Below, one piece after another: positions 22,463 through 32,877 of a DNA stretch of 64,000 nucleotides. Made by a program: the position numbers and the translations under genes. Location: positions 1,218,501 through 1,282,500 of the forward strand of contig NZ_CP031243.1 of the NCBI RefSeq assembly GCF_003352385.1. The letters run 5' to 3'. A model generated the notes under the pieces. That model saw only the letters and a program-made list of their open reading frames with translations. It searched no databases and was not told where the DNA came from. The stretch is from Haemophilus haemolyticus. Its GTDB lineage: Bacteria; Pseudomonadota; Gammaproteobacteria; Enterobacterales; Pasteurellaceae. Within the stretch, counting starts at the first letter, position 1, and every line of letters starts with the position of its first letter.

Positions 22463-22509
22463 AAAAGAGTGGTGAAAAATTTTCTTAGATTTTCACCGCT
22501 CTTTTTATC
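22463..22509 (+). terminator. Terminator of fabA
   Basis: AAAAGAGTGGTGAAAA pairs with TTTTCACCGCTCTTTT apart from one central mismatch, and a short T run follows. Confidence 0.75.
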
Positions 22510-22552
22510 CTTCTATCAATAAGCAACGTTCAATTACATCATATAAATGTTA

Positions 22553-23116
22553 TTAGAACATGCTAGTGTCTAAGGAAAGTTGTCCTTTTTCTATACGGAT
22601 TTCTTTAGCAAATTTTTTTATAAGCACATCACGCATATTGTTTTTATCTAATGTATAAACAGGAATATTTTCCAGTAATCTAGCGACATTTTCATTTAAA
22701 AAAGGCATGATTGTTTGCATTTGTTGCATATATTGCTGTGGTTCTCCTGACCAACGTAAAATACGCATTTTCTTTAAATAAACGGCGCCTTCTTCGGGAT
22801 TATAATAAGGAATTGTATCGAAGGTCAGATTTAATTTTCCAGGCAATTTTTTATTGCCAAATTGAAATAAACCCTCTAAAGTACCGCTCATTTCTACGCG
22901 TTTATCATTAGTTTGCCCAATTTGGGTACTCAAATTTCTTACTTGATAATCAAGAAAAAATAATCCTGGTAAGCCAAATTTATCCGCAATAGCACCTTTC
23001 TCTTGTAGATATTGATTGATTTGAGATTCAGTTATTGAAAAAGGTGAGGCCGATATATTAGGGGATACCCCTAAAATAGACGTTAACGTAAGAAATAATA
23101 ATTTAATTTTTTTCAT
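22553..23116 (-). CDS. DUF1439 (YceB-like) envelope protein
   Basis: Exported protein of 187 residues with a cleavable signal peptide (MKKIKLLFLTLTSILGVSPN, cut near ISA-SP). The mature part has the DUF1439 pattern: FSITESQINQYLQEK at the start, a beta-rich centre, and IPVYTLDK near the end. E. coli YceB is a lipoprotein, but no lipobox Cys is present here, so this form should be soluble in the periplasm. A lipid-binding tubular fold is known for the family; the role is unproved. Confidence 0.82.
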   Translation of the reverse strand: MKKIKLLFLTLTSILGVSPNISASPFSITESQINQYLQEKGAIADKFGLPGLFFLDYQVRNLSTQIGQTNDKRVEMSGTLEGLFQFGNKKLPGKLNLTFDTIPYYNPEEGAVYLKKMRILRWSGEPQQYMQQMQTIMPFLNENVARLLENIPVYTLDKNNMRDVLIKKFAKEIRIEKGQLSLDTSMF

Positions 23117-23189
23117 ATCTAATTTTTAGTTAAATTAAAAGCAAAATGGTGGATTAATATACCATAAATAGCAATGGAGTGATGTCGTA

Positions 23190-23912
23190 ATGAGCCCTGA
23201 GTTTAAAGAATATGTTAATCAATTAGTTATAGAGCATCGTGATGAACGAATTTATCCTTTTCAATATGAAGGCAAGAAATTTTGGTTGAAGCAACCTGAA
23301 AAATTGAAAGGGATTTGGCTATTATTAAAACCTAGACCTAAGCAATCTTTTAAAAATGAATTACAAACTTTATTGAATCTTACTGAAAAAAATGCACCTG
23401 TTCCAATAGTCTCTTATTATGATGAGGATTTTTTTGTTTTAGAAGATGCGGGAATCACTTCATCGCAATGGCTATGTAATAAGGATATCGATAATCAGCA
23501 AAAATTTTCGATTATTTATGACGTTTGTTTTGCTTTGATTAATTTACATGCTAAAAATTTGGTGCATGGTCGTCCTGCTATTAGAGATATCACTTGGGAT
23601 AAGGGAAAGGTTACTTTTCTTGATTTTGAATCTCGTTCAAGTAGCCAAAATCAAAATTGGTTAATTGTTCGAGATATGCTATTTTTCTTTGATAGTTTAT
23701 GTCGAGAAGAAGATATTTCAGATGATTTTATTCAAAAAGTGGCATTGTATTATAAAGCACATTGTGAGGTACAAAATTGGCATAATATGATTGTATACTT
23801 GAAGCGTTTTCGCTGGATTTACTATCTTTTATTACCTTTTAAACCTATTGCAAAGACAGATTTAATTGCAGTTTATCGCTTATTTGAAATTTTATTAATA
23901 AAGGAAAAATGA
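23190..23912 (+). CDS. Protein-kinase-fold protein (LPS-kinase/InaA-like)
   Basis: Cytosolic protein of 240 residues. A Lys lies in KFWLKQP, FVLEDAG resembles a hinge, LHAKNLVHGRP-x-x-RDI occupies the catalytic-loop position, and TFLDFES occupies the DFG position. This pattern fits the lipopolysaccharide-kinase branch of the kinase fold. The usual HGD reads HGR, with an Asp four residues on, so activity is uncertain. ATG of the next gene overlaps its TGA. Confidence 0.7.
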   Translation: MSPEFKEYVNQLVIEHRDERIYPFQYEGKKFWLKQPEKLKGIWLLLKPRPKQSFKNELQTLLNLTEKNAPVPIVSYYDEDFFVLEDAGITSSQWLCNKDIDNQQKFSIIYDVCFALINLHAKNLVHGRPAIRDITWDKGKVTFLDFESRSSSQNQNWLIVRDMLFFFDSLCREEDISDDFIQKVALYYKAHCEVQNWHNMIVYLKRFRWIYYLLLPFKPIAKTDLIAVYRLFEILLIKEK

Positions 23913-24046
23913 TGAAGAAAACATTTTTTATTATTGTATTATCAAGCATATTAGCTGCTTGTACTGTAGGTGGCGGCGTCAGCGCTGGTGGCGGAAGCAA
24001 CGGTGTTGGATTAGGACTAGGGATTGGTTCAGGTATTCGATTCTAG
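23912..24046 (+). CDS. Tiny glycine-rich lipoprotein
   Basis: 44-residue predicted lipoprotein: MKKTFFIIVLSSILAAC with lipobox Cys17. The mature part is only 28 residues and almost all Gly, Ser and Val (VGGGVSAGGGSNGVGLGLG). It is coupled by ATGA to the kinase-like gene before it. No function recognised. Confidence 0.75.
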   Translation: MKKTFFIIVLSSILAACTVGGGVSAGGGSNGVGLGLGIGSGIRF

Positions 24047-24104
24047 TGATGATGAAAAGTGCGGTAAGTTTTAGCAAAGTTTTTAAGGAACCTAGTAAAA
24101 CTTC

Positions 24105-24132
24105 TTGCATTTTAAATTTTTATCACTATAAT
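24105..24132 (+). promoter_or_regulatory. Promoter of the initiator tRNA gene
   Basis: TTGCAT, 16-base spacer, TATAAT, ending 17 bases before the tRNA. The following GC-rich CACCCC fits a stringent-type discriminator, but this is inference. Confidence 0.7.
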
Positions 24133-24149
24133 GCACCCCATATTTCGGA

Positions 24150-24226
24150 CGCGGGGTGGAGCAGCTTGGTAGCTCGTCGGGCTCATAACCCGAAGGCCGT
24201 CGGTTCAAATCCGGCCCCCGCAACCA
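24150..24226 (+). tRNA. Initiator tRNA-fMet (anticodon CAT)
   Basis: 77 bases with encoded CCA. Bases 24150-24156 and 24216-24222 form the acceptor stem with the C1 x A72 mismatch. The anticodon CAT is at 24184-24186, flanked by three G:C pairs (GGG/CCC), the mark of initiator tRNA. The sequence is almost identical to E. coli tRNA-fMet. It lies upstream of rimP-nusA-infB as metY does in E. coli, though two terminators intervene here. Confidence 0.98.
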
Positions 24227-24245
24227 ATAATAAGTTCAGTAAAAG

Positions 24246-24268
24246 AACCCCAGTATTGGGGTTTTTTT
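24246..24268 (+). terminator. First terminator after tRNA-fMet
   Basis: AACCCC, loop AGTATT, GGGG, then seven T. Confidence 0.88.
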
Positions 24269-24291
24269 CTATAAGAAATTTAATAAAAACT

Positions 24292-24327
24292 GGGCTTAGG
24301 TTCCTGTGAACCTAACCCTTTTTTTTA
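24292..24327 (+). terminator. Second terminator before rimP
   Basis: GGGcTTAGGTTC, loop CTGT, GAACCTAACCC, then nine T. Together with the preceding hairpin it separates the tRNA from the rimP operon. Confidence 0.88.
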
Positions 24328-24413
24328 TGCCTAAAATTTTTTGTAGAAGTTTTTAGATTAATTAAAAGAAGTTATTTTGACTAAAAACTGACAGTACAGT
24401 ATAGGAGTAGAAA

Positions 24414-24869
24414 TTGGCTACATTAGAACAAAATTTACAACAAATGCTACAAGGCGCAGTAGAAGATTTAGGCTGTGAACTGTGGGGCATTGAATGTCAG
24501 CGCGCGGGTCGTTTTATGACAGTGCGTTTATTTATAGATAAAGAAGGTGGTGTAACTGTCGATGATTGTGCAGATGTAAGTCGCCAAGTGAGCGCAATTT
24601 TAGACGTAGAAGATCCAATTGCGGATAAATACAATCTAGAAGTGTCGTCACCAGGTTTAGATCGTCCACTATTTACCTTGCCGCAATTTGAACGCTATAT
24701 TGGGCAAGATATCGCAGTGCATTTGCGAATTCCAGTGATTGAACGCCGTAAATGGCAAGGTAAGTTAGCGCGTATTGAAAACGATATGGTGACTTTAATC
24801 GTTGATGGACAGGAACAAGTTTTAGTCTTTGGTAACATTCAAAAAGCGAATGTTGTTGCAAAATTTTAA
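24414..24869 (+). CDS. rimP: Ribosome maturation factor RimP, TTG start
   Basis: Needed for 30S subunit maturation. It is 151 residues. The TTG start follows AGGAG by 6 bases and gives [11 protein letters not shown], matching the E. coli protein, which also begins at TTG. The conserved [21 protein letters not shown] and the SSPGLDRPL motif are present. nusA follows after 17 bases. Confidence 0.96.
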   Translation: MATLEQNLQQMLQGAVEDLGCELWGIECQRAGRFMTVRLFIDKEGGVTVDDCADVSRQVSAILDVEDPIADKYNLEVSSPGLDRPLFTLPQFERYIGQDIAVHLRIPVIERRKWQGKLARIENDMVTLIVDGQEQVLVFGNIQKANVVAKF

Positions 24870-24886
24870 AAGGAGTAAAAGAAAAA

Positions 24887-26374
24887 ATGAGTAAAGAGAT
24901 TTTACTGGCGGCAGAAGCCGTATCCAATGAAAAGTTATTACCACGTGAGAAAATTTTTGAAGCATTAGAAAGTGCAATTGCGCTTTCTACCAAGAAAAAA
25001 TACGAATACGAAACTGATATTCGTGTATCAATCAACCCAAAAACAGGGGATTTTGATACTTTCCGTCGTTGGTTAATTGTTGATGAAGTCAAAGTGCCAA
25101 CGAAAGAAATCACTTTAGAAGCGGCACAATTTGAAGATCCAAATCTTCAACTAGGCGATTATGTAGAAGATCAAATCGAATCTATCGCATTTGACCGTAT
25201 TGCAATGCAAACTGTACGCCAAGTAATCAGCACCAAAATCCGTGAGGCTGAGCGTGCAAAAGTTGTAGAACAGTTCCGCGCTGAAGAAGGCAAAATTGTA
25301 ACGGGTACTGTGAAAAAAGTAAGTCGTGACAGCATCATCTTAGATCTTGGCAATAAAGCAGAAGCGATGATTGCTCGTGAAGACATGTTGCCACGTGAAA
25401 ATTTCCGTCCAGGTGACCGTGTGCGTGGTGTGCTTTATAAAGTAAATCCTGAAGGCAAAACTGCACAATTATTTGTGACACGTTCTAAACCAGAAATGTT
25501 GATCGAATTATTCCGTATTGAAGTGCCTGAAATTGGCGAGGAAATGATTGAAATTCGTGGTGCGGCTCGTGATCCCGGCTCTCGCGCTAAAATTGCAGTG
25601 AAATCAAACGATAAGAGAATTGATCCAGTTGGTGCTTGTGTGGGGATGCGTGGTGCGCGTGTTCAAGCCATTACCAATGAACTTGGTGGTGAGCGCGTAG
25701 ATATCGTGCTTTGGGATGATAATCCAGCACAATTCGTGATCAATGCAATGGCACCAGCTGATGTGTCTTCTATCATCGTTGATGAAGATAATCATTCTAT
25801 GGATATTGCCGTTGAAGCAGCTAATCTTGCGCAAGCAATTGGTCGTAATGGTCAAAACGTGCGTTTAGCAACACAATTAACAGGTTGGACACTAAACGTA
25901 ATGACTACTGATGACTTAAATGCAAAACATCAAGCAGAAGATAACAAAGTTTTAAACTTATTTATGAATGCATTAGAACTTGATGAAGAATTTGCACAAA
26001 TCCTTGTAGAAGAAGGCTTCACAAGTTTAGAAGAAATTGCCTATGTGCCAATGAATGAATTGACAGCAATTGATGGTTTAGAAGATGAAGATCTTGTAGA
26101 AGAGCTTCAAACTCGTGCTAAAAATGCGATTACAGCCGCAGCGGTTGCTGAAGAAGAAGCATTGAAAAAAGCGAATATTGAAGATCGCTTATTGAATTTA
26201 GATGGCATGAATCGCCATGTGGCATTCAAATTAGCTGAAAAACAAATTACTACTCTCGAAGAACTCGCCGAACAGGGTGTAGATGATTTAGCAGATATTG
26301 AAGAATTAACAGCAGAACAGGCAGCAGATTTAATTATGGCTGCACGTAATATCTGTTGGTTTGGCGAAGAATAA
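24887..26374 (+). CDS. nusA: Transcription termination/antitermination factor NusA
   Basis: Binds RNA polymerase and controls pausing, termination and antitermination. It is 495 residues. An N-terminal RNAP-binding domain (about 1-130) is followed by S1 (about 135-200), two KH domains including [14 protein letters not shown] and [12 protein letters not shown], and two acidic C-terminal repeats, as in E. coli. AAGGAG precedes the ATG. Confidence 0.98.
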   Translation: MSKEILLAAEAVSNEKLLPREKIFEALESAIALSTKKKYEYETDIRVSINPKTGDFDTFRRWLIVDEVKVPTKEITLEAAQFEDPNLQLGDYVEDQIESIAFDRIAMQTVRQVISTKIREAERAKVVEQFRAEEGKIVTGTVKKVSRDSIILDLGNKAEAMIAREDMLPRENFRPGDRVRGVLYKVNPEGKTAQLFVTRSKPEMLIELFRIEVPEIGEEMIEIRGAARDPGSRAKIAVKSNDKRIDPVGACVGMRGARVQAITNELGGERVDIVLWDDNPAQFVINAMAPADVSSIIVDEDNHSMDIAVEAANLAQAIGRNGQNVRLATQLTGWTLNVMTTDDLNAKHQAEDNKVLNLFMNALELDEEFAQILVEEGFTSLEEIAYVPMNELTAIDGLEDEDLVEELQTRAKNAITAAAVAEEEALKKANIEDRLLNLDGMNRHVAFKLAEKQITTLEELAEQGVDDLADIEELTAEQAADLIMAARNICWFGEE

Positions 26375-26385
26375 GGAGAGCAGTA

Positions 26386-28920
26386 ATGACTGAAGATGTT
26401 AAGGCTGATGCACCAAAAAAATTAAGCATTCAACGCAGAACAAAAACAACAGTGAGCAGTACCACAACTGGCGGTAAAAGCAAAGAAGTTCAAGTAGAAG
26501 TACGTAAAAAACGCACAGTAAAAACTGATATTGCTCAACAAGAAGAAGCAAAATTAAAAGCACAGCAAGAAGCGGAAGCGAAAAAAATTGCTGAACAAAA
26601 AGCGGCAGAAGAGAAAGCTCGTTTAGAAGCTGAAAAAGTGGCAGCTAAGAAAGAAGCTGATGAAAAAGCAAAAGCTGAAAAAGCGAAACCTGAAACTGCT
26701 AAGCCAGCAAAAAGTGCGGTAGATTCTAAAGCTAAATCTGTTGATCCTGAAAAAGAGAAACGTAAAGCAGAAGAAGCAGAACTTCGTCGTAAAGCTGAAG
26801 AATTAGCTCGTCAAAAAGCAGAAGAACAAGCTCGCCGTGCAGCAGAAGAAGCGAAACGTTATGCTGAAGCTGATGATTCAGACAATGAATCTTCTTCAGA
26901 AGACTATTCTGATTACAACTTAAGTTCAAGATATGCACTTGAAGCAGAAGATGAAGAAGATCGTCGTAACGAAAATCGTGGCCGTGGCAAAAATAAAGTA
27001 GCGAAAGCGAAAAAAGGCGGTCGCGACGATGAAAATAGCAAAAACTCGAAAAACGAGCGCGAATCTAATCGTAAAAATCAAAAAGACGCTAAGTTTGGTA
27101 AAGGTAAAAACGGCAAAAAAGGTGCCACACTTCAACAAGCCTTTACTAAACCAGTTCAAGCTGTAAAAGCGGATGTTGTCATTGGTGAAACCATCACCGT
27201 AGCTGAATTAGCGAACAAGATGGCTGTAAAAGCGACTGAAATCATCAAAACGATGATGAAGATGGGCGAAATGGTGACTATCAACCAAGTTATCGACCAA
27301 GAAACCGCTCAATTAGTAGCGGAAGAACTTGGTCATAAAGTAATTCTTCGCAATGAAAATGAGCTTGAAGAAGCGGTATTAGGTGATCGCGATGTAAACG
27401 CAGAAAAAGTAACGCGTGCCCCAGTTGTAACCATCATGGGACACGTTGACCATGGTAAAACTTCCTTACTTGACTATATTCGTAAAGCGAAAGTTGCAGC
27501 AGGTGAAGCGGGTGGTATTACCCAACATATCGGTGCGTATCACGTAGAAATGGATGATGGCAAAATGATCACCTTCTTGGATACTCCAGGGCATGCTGCG
27601 TTTACTTCTATGCGTGCACGTGGTGCAAAAGCAACAGATATCGTTGTTCTTGTTGTTGCTGCCGATGATGGTGTGATGCCTCAAACTATCGAAGCGATTC
27701 AACACGCAAAAGCAGCAGGGGCACCTTTAGTGGTTGCAGTAAATAAAATCGATAAACCAGAAGCCAATCCAGACCGTGTTGAGCAAGAATTATTACAACA
27801 TGATGTAATTTCTGAAAAATTCGGTGGTGATGTGCAATTCGTTCCAGTATCTGCGAAGAAAGGTACAGGGGTTGATGATTTATTAGATGCTATCCTACTT
27901 CAATCTGAAGTGCTTGAATTGACCGCTGTAAAAGACGGCATGGCAAGTGGTGTAGTCATTGAATCTTACTTGGATAAAGGTCGTGGCCCTGTGGCAACTA
28001 TCTTGGTTCAATCAGGTACCCTACGTAAAGGCGATATCGTACTTTGTGGTTTTGAATATGGCCGTGTGCGCGCAATGCGTGATGAAAACGGGAAAGAAGT
28101 TGATGAAGCAGGTCCTTCAATTCCAGTTGAATTATTAGGTCTTTCAGGCGTTCCGGCAGCGGGTGATGAAGCAACCGTTGTACGTGATGAGAAAAAAGCA
28201 CGTGAAGTGGCGTTATATCGTCAAGGTAAATTCCGTGAAGTGAAATTAGCTCGCCAGCAAAAAGCAAAACTTGAAAATATGTTTAGCAATATGTCTGAAG
28301 GCGATGTGGCTGAATTGAACGTCATTGTGAAAGCAGACGTACAAGGCTCTGTAGAAGCGATTGTTCAAGCGTTAAATGAACTTTCTACCAATGAAGTAAA
28401 AGTTAAAGTGGTTGGTTCTGGTGTAGGTGGTATTACTGAAACTGATGCAACTTTAGCTGCAGCATCTAATGCCATCATTGTTGGCTTTAACGTTCGTGCT
28501 GATGCATCTGCGCGTCGTGTCATTGAAGCTGAAAACATTGATTTACGCTACTACTCAATCATCTATGAATTGTTGAATGAAATTAAAGCAGCAATGAGCG
28601 GTATGTTAGAGCCTGAATTTAAACAAGAAATTATTGGCTTAGCTGAAGTTCGTGATGTATTCCGTCATCCGAAATTTGGTGCAATCGCAGGTTGTATGGT
28701 AACCGAAGGTGTAGTGAAACGTAACAACCCAATCCGTGTATTACGTGACAACGTCGTTATCTTTGAAGGGGAATTAGAGTCTCTTCGCCGTTTCAAAGAC
28801 GACGTATCTGAAGTTCGTAACGGTATGGAATGTGGTATCGGCGTGAAAAACTACAACGATGTAAAAGTCGGCGACCAAATCGAGGTGTTTGAAGTGGTTG
28901 AAGTTAAACGTTCAATATAA
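26386..28920 (+). CDS. infB: Translation initiation factor IF-2
   Basis: GTPase that places initiator tRNA on the 30S subunit. It is 844 residues from the ATG at 26386, which has AAGGAGAG before it; an earlier in-frame GTG overlaps nusA and is not needed. The N-terminal half is a highly charged Lys/Glu/Ala region. The GTPase motifs are GHVDHGKTS (about 351), DTPGHAAF and NKIDKP. Domain IV and the initiator-tRNA-binding C-terminus are complete. Confidence 0.98.
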   Translation: MTEDVKADAPKKLSIQRRTKTTVSSTTTGGKSKEVQVEVRKKRTVKTDIAQQEEAKLKAQQEAEAKKIAEQKAAEEKARLEAEKVAAKKEADEKAKAEKAKPETAKPAKSAVDSKAKSVDPEKEKRKAEEAELRRKAEELARQKAEEQARRAAEEAKRYAEADDSDNESSSEDYSDYNLSSRYALEAEDEEDRRNENRGRGKNKVAKAKKGGRDDENSKNSKNERESNRKNQKDAKFGKGKNGKKGATLQQAFTKPVQAVKADVVIGETITVAELANKMAVKATEIIKTMMKMGEMVTINQVIDQETAQLVAEELGHKVILRNENELEEAVLGDRDVNAEKVTRAPVVTIMGHVDHGKTSLLDYIRKAKVAAGEAGGITQHIGAYHVEMDDGKMITFLDTPGHAAFTSMRARGAKATDIVVLVVAADDGVMPQTIEAIQHAKAAGAPLVVAVNKIDKPEANPDRVEQELLQHDVISEKFGGDVQFVPVSAKKGTGVDDLLDAILLQSEVLELTAVKDGMASGVVIESYLDKGRGPVATILVQSGTLRKGDIVLCGFEYGRVRAMRDENGKEVDEAGPSIPVELLGLSGVPAAGDEATVVRDEKKAREVALYRQGKFREVKLARQQKAKLENMFSNMSEGDVAELNVIVKADVQGSVEAIVQALNELSTNEVKVKVVGSGVGGITETDATLAAASNAIIVGFNVRADASARRVIEAENIDLRYYSIIYELLNEIKAAMSGMLEPEFKQEIIGLAEVRDVFRHPKFGAIAGCMVTEGVVKRNNPIRVLRDNVVIFEGELESLRRFKDDVSEVRNGMECGIGVKNYNDVKVGDQIEVFEVVEVKRSI

Positions 28921-28933
28921 CTTTTAACAAAAT

Positions 28934-28975
28934 AAAGGGCGGTTAAAAATCATCTGGTTTTTAACCGCCCTTTTT
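28934..28975 (+). terminator. Terminator of rimP-nusA-infB
   Basis: A 16-bp perfect stem (AAAGGGCGGTTAAAAA and its complement) with an 8-base loop, then T residues. It contains no full uptake sequence. Confidence 0.93.
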
Positions 28976-29131
28976 GTATCCGCCTTATGAAATAATCTTA
29001 TTTTCGATAAAAGTATCTCTTATAGTTATATTCAATTTCTTTACAAACAGTATCAGGTCGAAAGGGATTTTTGCGTGCTAAATTCAATGAATTCCAGTAG
29101 AATGAGGCGATTTTATAAATAAGGAATAACT

Positions 29132-29518
29132 ATGGCAAGAGAATTTAAACGTAGCGATCGCGTCGCTCAAGAAATACAAAAAGAAATAGCAGTCATTTTA
29201 CAACGCGAAGTGAAAGATCCCCGTATTGGGATGGTAACCGTTTCTGATGTGGAAGTGTCGAGTGATTTATCTTACGCAAAAATCTTCGTGACTTTTTTAT
29301 TCGATCACGATGAAACGGCAATTGAGCAAGGCATGAAAGGCTTAGAAAAAGCATCGCCTTATATTCGCTCATTACTAGGCAAAGCGATGCGTTTACGTAT
29401 CGTGCCAGAGATTCGCTTTATTTACGATCAATCTTTAGTGGAAGGGATGCGGATGTCAAATCTTGTGACAAATGTTGTGCGTGAAGATGAGAAAAAACAC
29501 GTTGAGGAAAGCAACTAA
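29132..29518 (+). CDS. rbfA: Ribosome-binding factor A
   Basis: Cold-shock 30S maturation factor with a KH-like fold, 128 residues. It begins [20 protein letters not shown] and has [15 protein letters not shown] and [12 protein letters not shown], all family signatures. AAGGAATA lies before the ATG. Its stop overlaps the truB start by one base. A 211-base gap with a terminator separates it from infB. Confidence 0.97.
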   Translation: MAREFKRSDRVAQEIQKEIAVILQREVKDPRIGMVTVSDVEVSSDLSYAKIFVTFLFDHDETAIEQGMKGLEKASPYIRSLLGKAMRLRIVPEIRFIYDQSLVEGMRMSNLVTNVVREDEKKHVEESN

Positions 29519-30438
29519 TGTCTAGACCTCGTAAACGCTGGCGTGATGTTGATGGGGTGTTTTTGTTGGATAAGCCACAAGGCATGTCATCAAATGACAT
29601 CATGCAAAAGGTGAAGCGTTTATTTCAAGCGAACAAAGCCGGGCATACTGGCGCACTCGATCCGTTGGCTACGGGAATGTTGCCGATTTGTTTGGGTGAA
29701 GCAACTAAGTTTTCACAATTTTTGCTTGATGCAGATAAGCGTTATCTTGTTACGGCAAAATTAGGCGAACGTACCGATACTTCCGATGCGGAAGGGCAAG
29801 TCGTGGAAATGCGTGAAGTTCATGTTGAAACTCAGCAAATTTTGACCGCACTTGAACAATTTCGTGGTGATATTTTGCAAGTGCCAACCATGTTTTCTGC
29901 ACTAAAACATAACGGTAAACCGCTTTATGAATATGCTCGACAAGGTATTACAGTTGAGCGTGAGGCACGTCCAATTACGATTTTTGAACTTAATTTTATT
30001 GAATATAATGCGCCTTATTTAACCTTAGAAGTGCATTGTTCAAAAGGTACTTATATTCGCACCTTAGTAGATGATTTGGGTGAAGTGCTAGGTTGTGGCG
30101 CGCATGTGACAATGTTACGCCGTACAGCCGTAGCGGATTATCCTGTAGCAGAAATGATGCCAATCGATGAGCTACAAGTGCTCGCTGAAAGTTTCCCATT
30201 AAGTGAATTAGATCGTCTATTACTGCCAACCGATACCGCAGTAAGTAAATTGCCCGCTTTGTATTTAGATGCAGAGCAGAGTAAAGCCATTGGTTTTGGT
30301 CAGCGAGTGAAATTTGCTAACGATCAGCAATTAACTGGCCAAGTGCGGTTATTTTCAGTGGAGAATTTATTCTTAGGCGTGGCATTGATCGATGGAAATA
30401 TTATTCGCCCACAACGGTTAATTACGCAATCCGCATAA
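29518..30438 (+). CDS. truB: tRNA pseudouridine(55) synthase
   Basis: Forms pseudouridine 55 in the T loop of tRNAs. It is 306 residues. The catalytic Asp48 lies in [14 protein letters not shown]; later motifs are [19 protein letters not shown] and [10 protein letters not shown]. The C-terminal PUA-like part is complete. It is coupled to rbfA. Confidence 0.97.
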   Translation: MSRPRKRWRDVDGVFLLDKPQGMSSNDIMQKVKRLFQANKAGHTGALDPLATGMLPICLGEATKFSQFLLDADKRYLVTAKLGERTDTSDAEGQVVEMREVHVETQQILTALEQFRGDILQVPTMFSALKHNGKPLYEYARQGITVEREARPITIFELNFIEYNAPYLTLEVHCSKGTYIRTLVDDLGEVLGCGAHVTMLRRTAVADYPVAEMMPIDELQVLAESFPLSELDRLLLPTDTAVSKLPALYLDAEQSKAIGFGQRVKFANDQQLTGQVRLFSVENLFLGVALIDGNIIRPQRLITQSA

Positions 30439-30527
30439 CTTCATTGCCTTTCCTATAAAATTCTAGTAATCTCATCTGTAATTAATTTTTTACAATATAT
30501 GTAAATTAAATTTTGCAGGTGAGTTTT

Positions 30528-31652
30528 ATGGAAGCCCTTAAGGATTTACGTTCTGAAATTGATTCGCTTGATCGCGAACTTATCCAACTTTTTGCTAAAC
30601 GTCTTGAGTTGGTTTCTCAAGTCGGTGAAGTTAAACATCAACATGGATTACCTATTTATGCGCCTGAGCGTGAAATAGCAATGCTCCAAGCGCGTCGTTT
30701 AGAAGCTGAAAAAGCAGGCATTTCAGCCGATTTGATTGAAGATGTTCTACGCCGTTTTATGCGCGAATCCTATGCCAATGAAAACCAATTTGGCTTTAAA
30801 ACCATCAATCTTGATATTCACAAAATTGTTATCGTGGGTGGCTATGGTAAATTAGGTGGCTTATTTGCCCGTTATTTACGTGCATCTGGTTACCCAATTT
30901 CTATCTTGGATCGCGAAGATTGGGCGGTAGCTGAAAGTATTTTAGCGAATGCTGATGTCGTGCTCGTGTCTGTCCCTATTAATCTCACCTTAGAAACAAT
31001 TGAACGCTTAAAACCTTATTTAACGGAAAACATGCTACTTGCAGATTTAACCTCTGTTAAGCGTGAACCGCTAGCGAAAATGCTTGAAGTTCATTCTGGT
31101 GCTGTTTTAGGTTTACATCCAATGTTTGGTGCAGACATTGCAAGTATGGCAAAACAAGTGGTTGTGCGTTGTGATGGACGTTTTCCTGAACGTTACGAAT
31201 GGTTACTTGAGCAAATTCAAATTTGGGGCGCAAAGATTTATCAAATAGATGCCACAGAACACGATCACAATATGACTTATATACAAGCCTTGCGCCATTT
31301 TTCAACTTTCGCGAATGGTTTACACCTTTCCAAACAGCCTGTTAATCTTGCTAATTTATTGGCGCTTTCTTCTCCTATTTATCGCTTAGAACTTGCGATG
31401 ATTGGTCGTTTATTTGCGCAAGATGCAGAGCTTTACGCCGATATTATTATGGATAAGCCAGAAAATTTAGTGGTAATCGAAACGCTAAAAAAAACTTACG
31501 AAGAAGCTTTAACTTTCTTTGAAAATAATGATCGTCAAGGTTTTATTGATGCTTTCCATAAGGTGCGTGACTGGTTTGGCGATTATTCAGAACAATTCTT
31601 AAGAGAAAGCCGTCAGCTATTGCAGCAGGCAAATGATTTGAAGCAAGGGTAG
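30528..31652 (+). CDS. tyrA: Bifunctional chorismate mutase / prephenate dehydrogenase
   Basis: Makes 4-hydroxyphenylpyruvate for tyrosine. It is 374 residues from ATG 30528 (AGGTGAG upstream). The AroQ chorismate-mutase domain (about 1-90) includes LRSEIDSLDRELIQL and PEREIAML. The dehydrogenase domain starts with the NAD motif GGYGKLGGLF at about 101 and contains LHPMFGAD. No tyrosine-operator sequence was recognised upstream. Confidence 0.96.
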   Translation: MEALKDLRSEIDSLDRELIQLFAKRLELVSQVGEVKHQHGLPIYAPEREIAMLQARRLEAEKAGISADLIEDVLRRFMRESYANENQFGFKTINLDIHKIVIVGGYGKLGGLFARYLRASGYPISILDREDWAVAESILANADVVLVSVPINLTLETIERLKPYLTENMLLADLTSVKREPLAKMLEVHSGAVLGLHPMFGADIASMAKQVVVRCDGRFPERYEWLLEQIQIWGAKIYQIDATEHDHNMTYIQALRHFSTFANGLHLSKQPVNLANLLALSSPIYRLELAMIGRLFAQDAELYADIIMDKPENLVVIETLKKTYEEALTFFENNDRQGFIDAFHKVRDWFGDYSEQFLRESRQLLQQANDLKQG

Positions 31653-31686
31653 TAAAATGCGGTGAAATCTCACCGCAGTTTTCTGT

Positions 31687-32439
31687 TTATTTAAAGGAAA
31701 TTTCGTTAGCTGTATTAGCGTATAATATTTTTTGTCTTAAAGCAGCTACTTGTATAACAGCAGGAATAGTGACTCGATATGCTGGGCCAGCAATATCAAA
31801 CGCAGTCCATAATCCAGTAATAACCCATCCAATAGGGCCACTTAATACAGCAAAAGCTTTTGTTATTGCAGCATTTCCAGCAAAAGATAACCCTTTTCCA
31901 ATTAATGCTTTTAAAACTGCATTTGCGACAATGACAGTTAATTGGTAAGATTTGAACCCACCAGCTTTAAAAATAGCTTGGAATGAACCGAGTAAAACTT
32001 GTTTAGTGATGTTTATATGTTGGATTCCGATTCCTTCAGCAAGTTGTTTTATTTCATCAGGAGACATTCTTTCCAATGCATCCTCCAATACTTTTGATAG
32101 AAGTGCATTTTCTATTCTCTCAACAGGAGAATTTTTGTTGTAATTAACTTTCATTTTATCGCATACATCGCAGAGTACTTTTTTATAAAGCACTCCTTTA
32201 CCACCACACAACATAGTTACGAAAGTATTTCCACCAAAACATTGAATTTCTGCGGCAATTTCCTCCCAATATAGACTATGAAAAGGATAATGCGTTTTAT
32301 ATGCATTACTTAATGTTAATTCCTCAGTTAGTCTTTTACTACCATCTTTATCGTGTGTTAGACAATACACAAGATCATTAAGATCTTCATCTGTACATTT
32401 AGATAAAAATTCAAGATCTGAATCATATCTATAAGCCAT
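31687..32439 (-). CDS. UPF0174/YaaW-like protein with DUF3944 N-terminus
   Basis: 250 residues from the ATG at 32439, which has AAGGAAAA before it; a longer reading is not supported. The N-terminus AYRYDSDLEFLSKCTDEDLN-x-LV resembles DUF3944. The middle is helical. About residues 170-240 are Gly/Ala-rich and hydrophobic (GKGLSFAGNAAITKAFAVL, GPIGWVITGLW), like membrane-active helices. Its function is unknown. It is divergent from an XRE regulator, and the pair interrupts tyrA and queF, which I recall as adjacent in reference Haemophilus. Confidence 0.72.
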   Translation of the reverse strand: MAYRYDSDLEFLSKCTDEDLNDLVYCLTHDKDGSKRLTEELTLSNAYKTHYPFHSLYWEEIAAEIQCFGGNTFVTMLCGGKGVLYKKVLCDVCDKMKVNYNKNSPVERIENALLSKVLEDALERMSPDEIKQLAEGIGIQHINITKQVLLGSFQAIFKAGGFKSYQLTVIVANAVLKALIGKGLSFAGNAAITKAFAVLSGPIGWVITGLWTAFDIAGPAYRVTIPAVIQVAALRQKILYANTANEISFK

Positions 32440-32530
32440 AATTATTTTCCTTATATAATTAATGATGTTTTTAATAGTCAAATCCTATATTATGTAAATA
32501 TAAAAGTCAATTATAGTTATCTTTTATTCG

Positions 32531-32575
32531 TTTTTAGTTTGTTGTTGTTTGTTGCCGAATTTTACAAACTAAAAA
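32531..32575. promoter_or_regulatory. 11-bp perfect inverted repeat before the XRE gene
   Basis: TTTTTAGTTTG at 32531-32541 and CAAACTAAAAA at 32565-32575 are exact complements, and the right arm ends one base before the ATG. This position suits an autoregulatory operator of the XRE protein, or an mRNA hairpin that hides the start. No clear Shine-Dalgarno sequence lies before this ATG. Confidence 0.6.
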
Positions 32576-32576
32576 A

Positions 32577-32828
32577 ATGAATAATGTAAAACAATCAGCA
32601 CATAAACAGCGTTATATTTTTGCTAAAAATATGAGAAAGGTTCGTCGCTGGAAAGATATATCTCAAGAAACATTGGCTTTAACAGCAGGTGTTAGTAGAA
32701 CGTATATCGGAGAAGTTGAAAGAGGCGAGAGAGCTGTATCAATAGATATAATGGGTAAAATAGCAGATACGCTAGAAATTGAACTATTTGAATTATTAAA
32801 AGAAGAATTTGATAAAAATTTCTTATAG
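32577..32828 (+). CDS. XRE-family HTH regulator (controller-protein-like)
   Basis: 83 residues, essentially one lambda-repressor-like HTH: NMRKVRRWKDISQETLALTAGVSRTYIGEVERGERAVSIDIMGKIADTLEIE. The size and the R-T-Y-I-x-E-V/I-E-R-G pattern resemble restriction-modification controller proteins, but no methylase or nuclease adjoins it. Its likely target is the inverted repeat just upstream and the divergent UPF0174-like gene. Confidence 0.88.
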   Translation: MNNVKQSAHKQRYIFAKNMRKVRRWKDISQETLALTAGVSRTYIGEVERGERAVSIDIMGKIADTLEIELFELLKEEFDKNFL

Positions 32829-32877
32829 TTATGAATTTAATGGCGAGGTATCCCTCACCATTAGGAGATTTTTATAT

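Noticed and set aside
24377..24405. TTGACT-17-TATAGG as a promoter for rimP
   Set aside because: The start site would fall at the TTG codon and the -10 overlaps the Shine-Dalgarno sequence, so it could not give a normal rimP message.
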